From SVFI01 sp045535935 (GTDB lineage: Bacteria; Bacillota; Clostridia; Lachnospirales; Lachnospiraceae): a stretch of 64,000 nt of DNA. Under the pieces are notes generated by a model. That model saw nothing but the letters and a program-made list of their open reading frames with translations. It made no database searches and had not been told where the DNA came from. Each line of letters starts with the position of its first letter. Within the stretch, counting starts at the first letter, position 1. Positions 24,817 to 31,450 of this stretch are shown here, one piece after another. Location: assembly GCA_045535935.1 (NCBI GenBank), contig JAZSMO010000022.1, positions 1 to 64,000 on the forward strand. Direction: 5' to 3'. Position numbers and translations under genes: made by a program.

Positions 24817-24924
24817 ATGAAAAGTGATAAAATGACAAAGGCATTGGCACTAGTGGTTTTGGTTGTCTCCGTTGCAGAACTTGTTCTGCATATTGCTGAT
24901 TTAACGGGAGAGATCGAGGGATAG
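24817..24924 (+). CDS. 35-residue single-span membrane peptide
   Basis: A short frame with a near-perfect ribosome site (AAGGAGG, 7 bases before ATG 24817). The peptide starts MKSDKMTK, has one hydrophobic helix (ALALVVLVVSVAELVLHIA) and an acidic end (DLTGEIEG). Such peptides occur as type I toxins, small regulators of membrane complexes, or phage-type lysis aids. A strong hairpin follows 26 bases after the stop codon. Nothing points to one role. Confidence 0.6.
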   Translation: MKSDKMTKALALVVLVVSVAELVLHIADLTGEIEG

Positions 24925-24950
24925 TGTTTTTGCAAACATAACGGAAATGT

Positions 24951-24987
24951 AAAAGCAGATGTAGGATTTTATCCTATGTCTGCTTTT
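24951..24987 (+). terminator. Hairpin A (terminator-like, start of cassette A)
   Basis: A 16-bp stem with two G-T wobbles (24951-24966 with 24972-24987), loop TTTTA, ending in TTTT. It resembles hairpin B at 25745 in sequence (GCAGATGTAGG core) and in the preceding GGAAATG, so both derive from a common duplicated unit. The 210 bases between it and the iterons hold a GCTGCGT/ACGCAGC pair about 65 bases apart and a block shared with cassette B (GTGGTTTTT, then ATATTGTCA). Confidence 0.65.
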
Positions 24988-25197
24988 GAACTATATATCT
25001 GTTAATTAAATTCGTATTTCTTATCCGCTGCGTAATAAACAAATATTTTGAAAAAGTAAAAAGTATTTTTTCTTAAAATATTCATGTATGCAACGCAGCA
25101 AAATTTTGAAGTGGTTTTTAGGGATATTGTCATCGCTTTTCTTATGCTTTGAAAGCTTCATAAATACTGGGGTTAAGCTGCTTTTCTGCTGAATATT

Positions 25198-25323
25198 GGT
25201 GCATCAATGGTGCAACAGTAAAAAAGTGCTAGAATAGGGCCGAAAAGCATTATTTGGTGCAACAGGTGGTGCAACGGAAACCATGCTATTTGGTGCAACA
25301 GGTGGTGCAACAAAATCTATGCA
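25198..25323 (+). repeat. Iteron array A (GGTGCAAC boxes)
   Basis: GGTGCAAC (or GGTGCATC) boxes begin at 25198, 25209, 25256, 25268, 25292 and 25304. They come in pairs 11-12 bp apart, about one turn of the helix. The last two pairs lie in a 36-bp tandem repeat (25252-25287 and 25288-25323). This geometry suits cooperative binding of a replication, partition or regulatory protein to one face of DNA. Confidence 0.75.
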
Positions 25324-25365
25324 TTTTGCATAATATAGTTTGTTTCAATTGCCTATTTAGAGCGA

Positions 25366-25394
25366 TTGAAAAATAGTGTAATATGAATTATAAG
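25366..25394 (+). promoter_or_regulatory. Promoter driving RNA A and the small genes after it
   Basis: TTGAAA (25366-25371), a 17-base spacer and TATAAG (25389-25394). It lies right after iteron array A, so a protein bound there could act on it. Confidence 0.55.
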
Positions 25395-25457
25395 CAGATT
25401 ACTACGTTTTGGACGTTTGCTGGGGGCGGAAACGCATCTGTCAGCTCTAATCTGCTT
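25392..25457 (+). ncRNA. Structured RNA element A
   Basis: AAGCAGATTA (25392-25401) pairs perfectly with TAATCTGCTT (25448-25457). Inside it CGTTT/AAACG closes a G-rich loop GCTGGGGGCGG. The inner hairpin and loop recur in cassette B with GCTGGGGACGA, and the outer stem recurs with changed bases. T-rich sequence follows. It could be a leader attenuator or a small regulatory RNA. Confidence 0.55.
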
Positions 25458-25481
25458 TCTTTGTTTTGGAGGAATTTTACC

Positions 25482-25508
25482 ATGTTTATAGATAGATATA
25501 AATATTAG
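25482..25508 (+). CDS. Eight-codon leader peptide MFIDRYKY
   Basis: ATG 25482 follows TTGGAGGAATTTTACC, the best ribosome site in the region, and the frame ends TAG at 25506-25508, three bases before the next ATG (25512). This looks like a translated leader that hands ribosomes to the 74-residue gene by reinitiation. The similar sequence in cassette B lacks the ATG. Confidence 0.45.
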   Translation: MFIDRYKY

Positions 25509-25511
25509 GGG

Positions 25512-25736
25512 ATGATTGATATCGTGAATCATGCAGAGTATATGGTGAACTTCATAGTGGCTAATTCTCGCTTAGAAGATATGTATCACACCAATGAAGA
25601 AATTATGCGTATAAGAGACGTTGTGATCGGAAAAAACAGTACGCAGGCTATTGATGAAATCATATTCTTACATATGAAAAAATATGGCAGACATTTGGTG
25701 GAGGAGAGCGATGAATATCCTTTTTTGCAAGGATAA
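25512..25736 (+). CDS. VbhA-like antitoxin-type protein (74 aa)
   Basis: 74 helical residues. AEYMVNFIVANSRLEDMYHT followed by IRDVVIGKNSTQAIDEIIFL and KKYGR fits the VbhA-type antitoxin pattern (a small residue-rich first helix, an acidic turn, a GK/GE step, and an ending KYG). No Fic/VbhT partner is encoded nearby. It lies between cassettes A and B; its ATG follows an eight-codon leader. The family call rests on pattern only. Confidence 0.55.
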   Translation: MIDIVNHAEYMVNFIVANSRLEDMYHTNEEIMRIRDVVIGKNSTQAIDEIIFLHMKKYGRHLVEESDEYPFLQG

Positions 25737-25744
25737 TGGAAATG

Positions 25745-25783
25745 CAAACGCAGATGTAGGGCTTTATCCGACATCTGCGTTTG
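25745..25783 (+). terminator. Hairpin B (terminator-like, start of cassette B)
   Basis: A 13-bp perfect stem (25745-25757 with 25771-25783) with a 13-base loop, starting 8 bases after the stop of the 74-residue gene. It is the counterpart of hairpin A, offset by 794 bases. No long T tract follows, so termination strength is uncertain. Confidence 0.6.
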
Positions 25784-26000
25784 AGTTACATGACTGCACT
25801 TAAGTAAAAGCATACAAAAACAATAAAATTTCTAATCTGACATAGCAAGTATTTTACAAAAGATGAGAAATATTTTTTTGCAAAAATATCTAATGTGAAT
25901 AATCGAAAGAAAAAAGTGGTTTTTTTATATATTGTCAGCGGTATTTGTCAACTTTGAAACCCGTATAAATAGGGCGTTTGAGAGGATTTAAAAAAATACT

Positions 26001-26120
26001 GGTGTAACAAATGTGTAACAATAAAAATAAAGCAAAAAAAGGAAAAAATACCGTTTGGTGTAACAGCGGTGTAACAAAAAAATACCGTTTGGTGTAACAA
26101 AAAAGGGGTGTTTGTGTAAC
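26001..26120 (+). repeat. Iteron array B (GGTGTAAC boxes)
   Basis: GGTGTAAC boxes at 26001, 26057, 26068 and 26091 and weaker TGTGTAAC boxes at 26012 and 26113. Spacings are 11 bp or multiples of it, and CCGTTTGGTGTAACA occurs twice, 34 bp apart. The array is at the same place in cassette B as array A in cassette A (offset about 803 bases), but each box has T where array A has C. Confidence 0.72.
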
Positions 26121-26129
26121 AGATGATGC

Positions 26130-26217
26130 AGCATAATTAAGAGCTATGTTTAAACTAATTTGTAGCAAGTCAGACGTTTGCTGGGGACGAAAACGCATCT
26201 GTCAGTTTTAATGTGCT
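26130..26217 (+). ncRNA. Structured RNA element B
   Basis: Counterpart of element A. AGCATAATTA (26130-26139) pairs with TAATGTGCT (26209-26217) with one bulge and one wobble. The inner hairpin pairs CAGA-CGTTT with AAACG-CA-TCTG around GCTGGGGACGA (26171-26201). The sequence of the inner hairpin is almost the same as in A, while the outer stem differs but still pairs. The following 174 bases up to the next gene are AT-rich and contain a small AATAG/CTATT hairpin at about 26287. Confidence 0.5.
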
Positions 26218-26391
26218 TTCTGTGTTTGTTTGAAAGAAATACACTTGGTGACTTTCTCCGTTTTTATAGATATAATAAATAGGGGAAATAGACCTAAAGG
26301 CTATTATTGTATATATTTGTTAAATGCGATAAAATAAACAAGTACACTAGTAGATAAACATATCCAAATGAAAGGATAGAGGAAGACAAAA

Positions 26392-28107
26392 ATGAAGAAT
26401 AATTATGAGTTATATCCTATAACCGGAATTGAAAATTACGGTATTTTTGTTAAAACGAAAGAAAATCAACCGGCATTATGTCATAAGTCAAAACTACAAA
26501 ACGTACCCCAAAATTATCGGTCGTTAGAATATATTTGGGCAAAAGAAATAGAAAGTGAAAAGAGTGGAAAAAGAGCTTTTATGGAGGCACCGAAGGTAGG
26601 AAATAATGACTTGTTTGACGAGTATATTTCTATGCATTCCGAAGGAGATATTATCACAGGGCAATTTGCTTATGCGGATGAACGGAGTGGGACTTTTATA
26701 ACCATATATCCGGGGATTACGGCTTTGCTTCATAAAACCGAATATGATGACAGAAAATATAATGAAGAAAAAATACGTGAAAGCAAAATTATTACTGTTC
26801 AAATAGGAAAAATTGATAGGGTAAATAGATGCATTTCCTTACTTCCGCCAAATAAAAAAAACAAATATAAGGCGACAGGAATACGAGGAATCCCGGTGGG
26901 GGCGTTTATTAAAAATGTGGAAGTAAGTGACAAGTTCTGTGAGTTATATAGAGAATGTGTGGATGATTATCTTATTACCAAGGAAAAAATCAAGCAGATA
27001 CTTGAAGAAGCCTATGCTGATGCAGTCAGTAAAGACGAGGTGATTGCATATCCTACTAAATTTACATTTCCGCTACAAACAAAATCAAAATACGGTAGTG
27101 TTATTACCATTGGCGGAAGAAGAAATCAATACAAAGAAGGGAAAAATTGGTTTGTGAATTTTGCGGGATCTGCGGCAGAATATATTGCAAGCGCAATGGA
27201 TTTGTTTGCTTATATTGATGATTGGCAGAAGTTGTTGAAAAGTTTAAGCGAAGTGATTCTGGAAGGAGAAACGTGGAGTTACAATTTGGAGGAGAAAGGT
27301 GATAGAGAAAAAGATAATTATTTTATTTTAAAACAATACTTAAATTATACATTTTATAATGCGAGGAATCAGGGACTTTTATTAATAACGCCGGAAAATG
27401 ATTTCGCGGCATTTAATACAGGGTTGGTAGATGCAATATATGAATCGATATATATATGTTTTGTTCCATCTGATGAAGGGATGATAAAGAAATGGCGGTA
27501 TGCAGGTTTCTGCACATGTGGAACAGGGTCTTTGGGAAAAATGATTAATGCAAAATTTGCTGAGGCACCAAAAAGAGTAAAATATTTCAACAGCATGAGT
27601 GATATGGTTTATGATACAGAGAAAAAACTCAACTGGGATAAAGAGCATATTTTACTTGATAACCTAAGTAGACTTCCAGTGACTTTTATAGAAGAACAAT
27701 GTGATGGTACCGATTTAAGAAACATTGGCGAAATTATAGAGAAAGTTAAGAATAATGAGGACAGAAATAATAATTTTGATGCAATAAAGAAATACATAGA
27801 AGAAAATCCGAGGTTACAGAGACGACTCTTAAATCGATTGGATGATGCAGTAGAACTGGCAATAAAAAGGTGCGAATGGAATTACAAAACAGCAATTCCA
27901 GTGTATTACCATGTTACAAATGGTATCAGTTTGCTTTTACCATTGTGTCTTACAGAGGATGAGTATACTGCAGATGTAGCGTTAGTTGTTGTGAAACAGG
28001 AATCTGGTAACTATCAGGGACAGACGATATTAACGCTTCAAATGGCATATCTTAGCGCGCGGACCGTTTGCCGTCCGAATAGTGAATGGCTGAAAGTGGG
28101 CGAATAG
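26392..28107 (+). CDS. DUF3825-like protein with S1/OB-like N-terminal region
   Basis: 571 residues. A region at about residues 80-150 (GDIITGQFAYADERSGTFIT, then IITVQIGKIDRVNRCISLLP) has the strand order of an S1-type OB fold. Residues 220-450 (AAFNTGLVDAIYESIYICFV, with WRYAGFCTCG before it in reverse context) resemble DUF3825, a domain of unknown function found beside nucleic-acid-binding domains. GAGGAAG is the ribosome site. It is the first gene after cassette B and the largest in the element. RNA or nucleotide binding is suggested; the activity is unknown. Confidence 0.6.
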   Translation: MKNNYELYPITGIENYGIFVKTKENQPALCHKSKLQNVPQNYRSLEYIWAKEIESEKSGKRAFMEAPKVGNNDLFDEYISMHSEGDIITGQFAYADERSGTFITIYPGITALLHKTEYDDRKYNEEKIRESKIITVQIGKIDRVNRCISLLPPNKKNKYKATGIRGIPVGAFIKNVEVSDKFCELYRECVDDYLITKEKIKQILEEAYADAVSKDEVIAYPTKFTFPLQTKSKYGSVITIGGRRNQYKEGKNWFVNFAGSAAEYIASAMDLFAYIDDWQKLLKSLSEVILEGETWSYNLEEKGDREKDNYFILKQYLNYTFYNARNQGLLLITPENDFAAFNTGLVDAIYESIYICFVPSDEGMIKKWRYAGFCTCGTGSLGKMINAKFAEAPKRVKYFNSMSDMVYDTEKKLNWDKEHILLDNLSRLPVTFIEEQCDGTDLRNIGEIIEKVKNNEDRNNNFDAIKKYIEENPRLQRRLLNRLDDAVELAIKRCEWNYKTAIPVYYHVTNGISLLLPLCLTEDEYTADVALVVVKQESGNYQGQTILTLQMAYLSARTVCRPNSEWLKVGE

Positions 28108-28157
28108 TCATATGGTGATTTATAAGTGGGTTTTAGTGACCGAATCTAATCAAGCGT

Positions 28158-28202
28158 GTTCTCAAAAGAGAACATAGAGAAAAAATATTCTCAAAAGTGA
28201 AC
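28158..28202 (+). promoter_or_regulatory. Two operator-like inverted repeats before the XRE gene
   Basis: GTTCTC-AAAA-GAGAAC (28158-28173) is a perfect dyad, and ATTCTC-AAAA-GTGAAC (28187-28202) a slightly degenerate copy, 29 bp apart. They lie about 100 bases before the XRE-family gene, which is the natural candidate to bind them. Confidence 0.6.
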
Positions 28203-28210
28203 AAAAAGTA

Positions 28211-28239
28211 TTGCAAAACGTAAGATGGTATGTTAGTCT
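28211..28239 (+). promoter_or_regulatory. Possible promoter of the XRE gene
   Basis: TTGCAA (28211-28216), 17 bases, TAGTCT (28234-28239), just downstream of the operator pair. It overlaps the following hairpin, so it is tentative. Confidence 0.35.
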
Positions 28240-28271
28240 ATAGTTAAGAAGTACAGCATACCATCTTTTTT
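28223..28271 (+). terminator. Hairpin with T tract between DUF3825-like and XRE genes
   Basis: AGATGGTATG (28223-28232) pairs perfectly with CATACCATCT (28257-28266), loop 24 bases, followed by TTTTT. It may end the transcript of the 571-residue gene or attenuate the XRE gene. Confidence 0.6.
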
Positions 28272-28297
28272 AGTTGAAAAATAGGAAGGAAATGTAG

Positions 28298-29149
28298 ATG
28301 AATGAAAATGAATTAAAGAAAAAAGAAGAAAAGAAAGCGAGAGCGGTTAGATTAGCTGCGTGTGTCAAAGCTTTAAAGGGTAATCGCTCCATGCGACAGA
28401 TGAGTTTGGATTCTGGAGTGGCGACATCCTATATTAGCGGAATTATAAAAGGTGAAAAAATACCTGGACTTGAAGTTATGAAGAAATTAACGCATCCTTC
28501 AGCCAATCCACAGAATGGTATAAGGATTGAAGATTTGTTGGATGCAGTTGGCTTAATCGACGAAAATATTCCAAAAAGCGAAAGTATACCACTTCGAAAA
28601 AGCGATAAAGAAGTCGGAGAACTGGAGGAGTTTTTTGAAACTTTAAAAGGTTGGGCAGAGGAAGATGCTCGCCCCTATGAACAAATAAGAATTGCAATTT
28701 GTGGGAAATTACTTGGTAAAGGAGTTTTGCTCCAACAAAAAGAGTGGAGTGCACCTGAAATAATATATGAACCGTCTATGTTTCAACAACCGCAAAAAGC
28801 TTTTATGTTGCAGATTCATAATGAAGAAGCGGTAAAAGAGTGGCGTTTCTATTTGTTTCCAACGTTGAATTCTCAGTATGATCTGTCGTTTTTAAAAGAT
28901 TTTTTCACACAAAAAATTTTGCCAAATCTTCTGTTTTTGGAACCTGACAGATTGAGATGCGTGACTTTGTTGGTGACAAATGAACTACAATATGAAAAAT
29001 TAAGTAGATACCAAAATAAAATATCTTATAAAGGTAATATATCTGTGGTTCAAATGAATTTTGAGACGCAGCAGTTTGAAAGAGAGATTTTTCTTTCGCT
29101 TTATGACGAAAATATTGCGAAGGGAAAACTGTCTTTGATAGAAAAATAG
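28298..29149 (+). CDS. XRE-family DNA-binding regulator
   Basis: 283 residues. The first 75 contain a helix-turn-helix of the lambda-repressor type (AACVKALKGNRSMRQMSLDS, then GVATSYISGIIKGEKIPGLE VMKKL in continuation), beginning after a lysine-rich start. The rest (about 200 residues, FFETLKGWAEEDARPYEQIR and later YDLSFLKDFFTQKILPNLLF) is not recognised and could sense a ligand or a partner. GGAAGGAAATG is the ribosome site. Likely the element's main repressor, given two inverted repeats upstream. Confidence 0.78.
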   Translation: MNENELKKKEEKKARAVRLAACVKALKGNRSMRQMSLDSGVATSYISGIIKGEKIPGLEVMKKLTHPSANPQNGIRIEDLLDAVGLIDENIPKSESIPLRKSDKEVGELEEFFETLKGWAEEDARPYEQIRIAICGKLLGKGVLLQQKEWSAPEIIYEPSMFQQPQKAFMLQIHNEEAVKEWRFYLFPTLNSQYDLSFLKDFFTQKILPNLLFLEPDRLRCVTLLVTNELQYEKLSRYQNKISYKGNISVVQMNFETQQFEREIFLSLYDENIAKGKLSLIEK

Positions 29150-29164
29150 TAAAAGGACAGTAAT

Positions 29165-29252
29165 AAAATATAAAAGGGGCCAAGCATCTGCTTGACCCGG
29201 ATGATCGGTACTGCAATACCGAATAGAGATAGAATTGCGACTACTAATCTCT
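29165..29252 (-). ncRNA. Putative short antisense-oriented RNA
   Basis: On the minus strand a strong promoter (29259-29288) is followed after about 85 bases by a terminator: GGGTCAAG pairs with CTTGGCCC (29177-29198), then CTTTTATATTTT. The transcript contains an open frame LVVAILSLFGIAVPIIRVKQ, hydrophobic with a basic end, but its in-frame ATG (upstream, inside the promoter) is cut off by TAG. It may be a noncoding RNA or a degraded type I toxin gene. Confidence 0.5.
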
Positions 29253-29258
29253 TTCTCT

Positions 29259-29288
29259 ATCTTAACATGATAATTTGTGTTAAGTCAA
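29259..29288 (-). promoter_or_regulatory. Minus-strand promoter of the short RNA
   Basis: TTGACT (29283-29288 read on the minus strand), an 18-base spacer and TAAGAT (29259-29264). It points away from the helicase gene and into the space behind the XRE gene. Confidence 0.6.
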
Positions 29289-29400
29289 ATTCCAATTCGG
29301 GTAATCCCCCCTTTTTAAAAATAAAACAACAAATAGCAAAGAGAAAGTATAGAGATAACTCTATGCGTACTTTTTGTACCCTAAAAAGGAGGAAAATCAT

Positions 29401-30672
29401 ATGAAATCAAATGAAATCAGATTAAGTGAAGAACAGAAGAAAGTGTATGAAAGTGCTATGCGGGGAGGGAATATTGTCCTTCTGGGCGGTGCCGGAAGCG
29501 GAAAAAGCACAGTAATGCAAAAGATAGTGAAAGATTTTGAAAAGATGGGAAAAACAGTCGGTATTTGCGCACCGACCGGTGTTGCAGCACAAAATGTTGA
29601 AGGACAAACGATACACAGTTTGTTTGCTTTGGGAATCGGTGTTCAAAATAATACATGGCGGTTATACCGGAGAGTAGTAGATAAAATCCCTAATTTTGAT
29701 GTGCTTATTATAGATGAGATTAGTATGTGTCGAAATGATGTCTTTGAAGTAGTAGTTCGTTTGCTGGAGGCGAAAGAAATAATTCCGCAGATGATTGTGG
29801 TGGGCGATTTTTGGCAAAACATTCCTTTTGTTAAAATTGATGACATGCAGCCTTTTATGATGCAATGGGGAAAGGCAGAAGAAGTTAAATTTGCATTTAC
29901 GACATCGGCATGGAAACGTATGGGATTTGAAGTGCATTTTTTAAAGGAAAGTCAAAGACAGAAAAACGATGTGGAATTTGCAAAAGCTTTGAATGGGGTG
30001 GCACAGGGAGATTTTGCGGCTGCTAAATGGATTGAAGACAATTCCAGTAAGGTGCCATTTGAAAAAGGAATATATTTATATGATAAAAGAGACAAGGTTA
30101 ATGAAAGAAATAAAGTGGAATTAGAAAAATTACCAGGAGATACATTTGTGTTTCGTGCGCAATACATAGGACGGAAACGTGAATTACCTGTTCCGGAAGA
30201 AATTAAACTAAAGGTTGGTGCACGTGCTATGTGTCGTGTCAACTTCCATGAAATAGGAGTTATGAACGGGTCCATTGGCAAAATTGTTGCTATAGATGCG
30301 GAGAAAAAATTGGTGATTTTAGAGATGGAAGATGGAAGAAAGGTTCCGATTGGTGAATATGAATTTAAAGAACCGGTGTATGATTCAAAAACAGGCAAAA
30401 ACATCGATACTAAAGTCATTGCAAGACAAATTCCGTTGGTACCCGCATATGCGCTTACGATTGACAAGGCGCAGTCGCTTACACTTGGAAATGTGAATGT
30501 CGATCCGGAATGTTTTCGGGAGGGGCAATTGTATACCGCGTTATCGCGTGTGCGAAATGTGAAAGATTTATACCTTGTGAGGGGAATTATGAGAAAAGAT
30601 TTAAAAGTGAACGAGGTTGTACGCGCGTTTTACAAAGAAAATTGCGGTGTGAAGTATCACAGACAATATTAG
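29401..30672 (+). CDS. PIF1/RecD-like superfamily 1 DNA helicase
   Basis: 423 residues from ATG 29401, which has AAAAAGGAGGAAAATC before it. Walker A is GGAGSGKST, Walker B is DVLIIDEISM, motif III VVGDFWQNIPF (a variant of GDxxQLPP), and the C-terminus has YALTIDKAQSLTLGNVNVDP and LYTALSRVRNVKDLYLV, the hallmark of PIF1/RecD2-type helicases. A 5'-3' helicase would suit replication or repair of the excised element. The chromosome has its own RecD2 at 58.7 kb, which is much longer. Confidence 0.9.
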   Translation: MKSNEIRLSEEQKKVYESAMRGGNIVLLGGAGSGKSTVMQKIVKDFEKMGKTVGICAPTGVAAQNVEGQTIHSLFALGIGVQNNTWRLYRRVVDKIPNFDVLIIDEISMCRNDVFEVVVRLLEAKEIIPQMIVVGDFWQNIPFVKIDDMQPFMMQWGKAEEVKFAFTTSAWKRMGFEVHFLKESQRQKNDVEFAKALNGVAQGDFAAAKWIEDNSSKVPFEKGIYLYDKRDKVNERNKVELEKLPGDTFVFRAQYIGRKRELPVPEEIKLKVGARAMCRVNFHEIGVMNGSIGKIVAIDAEKKLVILEMEDGRKVPIGEYEFKEPVYDSKTGKNIDTKVIARQIPLVPAYALTIDKAQSLTLGNVNVDPECFREGQLYTALSRVRNVKDLYLVRGIMRKDLKVNEVVRAFYKENCGVKYHRQY

Positions 30673-30709
30673 GAATGTAGTTAGTTGGGAAACAGAGAAA
30701 GGGCTATTT

Positions 30710-30994
30710 ATGAATGTTTCAAAGCACGCGAATGAGCGATTAAAAGAACGTTGTGGTTTTAATAAAAAAAGTAGAAAACGAATTGCCGAAAAAGCCTTTG
30801 ATGATGGCATCACCCACAGTCAAACAACGGGGAGATTAAACAAATGGATCACCAGTTTGTATTTCAGAAATAAGAGGGCAAATAATATTAGAATCTATGG
30901 TGATAAGGCATACATATTTGCTGGGAAAACATTGGTAACTGTTATTCAAGTTCCTGCGAATCTGATGAAAGACTTGGAAAAAATGATTAAGTGA
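30710..30994 (+). CDS. Conserved hypothetical protein (94 aa)
   Basis: Small basic protein starting MNVSKHANERLKERCGFNKK, with a pattern (KHA..R..ER.G..KK, then YGDKAYIFAGKTLVTVIQVP) seen in small proteins of clostridial phages and elements. The alpha-then-beta layout is similar in outline to small RelE/BrnT-like toxins, but catalytic residues cannot be assigned. AAAGGG lies before the ATG. Confidence 0.6.
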   Translation: MNVSKHANERLKERCGFNKKSRKRIAEKAFDDGITHSQTTGRLNKWITSLYFRNKRANNIRIYGDKAYIFAGKTLVTVIQVPANLMKDLEKMIK

Positions 30995-31037
30995 TAAAAG
31001 TATTAAAACGTGTATATGAACAGAAAGAGGTGATTGT

Positions 31038-31445
31038 ATGCGATTGTCTACATTACATGATTATACAAGGCAAAAAGTGATGGTGGAAATGCAAAATATT
31101 CGCAGGGATTTCCCGGGGTGTGACGGACTTCTCTTGTCGCAAGAGGAATTTGGAGCACTGTGCTATATCTTGCGGTTAAATGAAGCAGCGCATGATAAAG
31201 TATTAAGCGAGGTTTTTGAAATAGGGAATGCTATGAATTGGGAGAGAAAGTGGGAAGAGTGCTTGAAGATAGATAGCGTTTTCTATTCAGTAAAAGAAGA
31301 AGTGATTACACTTTATGAGGAAAATAGATTACCGATTTATATTGTGCCGATTGATGCTGCGTATTGTGATTTTTTGGGAGCATTTATCGGAGTGATTGTG
31401 TCAGTTATGGAACTATTAATTGGAAATCAGGAAGATAAGAGGTAG
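31038..31445 (+). CDS. Hypothetical protein, tandem paralogue 1 (135 aa)
   Basis: Not recognised. It begins MRLSTLHDYTRQKVMVEM and has LLLSQEEFGALCYILRLNEA in the middle and YIVPIDAAYCDFLGAFIGVI near the end. The same three blocks recur in the next gene (MRLCSLYG, LLSEIEYDTLKEVLLLAKK, YVVMIDKQYAYIF...FIGRI), so the two arose by duplication. AGAGGTGATTGT precedes the ATG. The region is mainly helical, with a moderately hydrophobic end but no clear membrane span. Confidence 0.65.
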   Translation: MRLSTLHDYTRQKVMVEMQNIRRDFPGCDGLLLSQEEFGALCYILRLNEAAHDKVLSEVFEIGNAMNWERKWEECLKIDSVFYSVKEEVITLYEENRLPIYIVPIDAAYCDFLGAFIGVIVSVMELLIGNQEDKR

Positions 31446-31450
31446 AAAAT

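Noticed and set aside
25198..26120. GGTGYAAC repeats as a CRISPR array
   Set aside because: The repeated words are 8 bp and spaced by one helical turn, with no unique spacers of constant length and no cas genes nearby.
29192..29404. A 70-codon + strand frame between the XRE and helicase genes
   Set aside because: It has no ribosome site, runs over the minus-strand promoter and ends inside the helicase leader; its composition is that of noncoding DNA.
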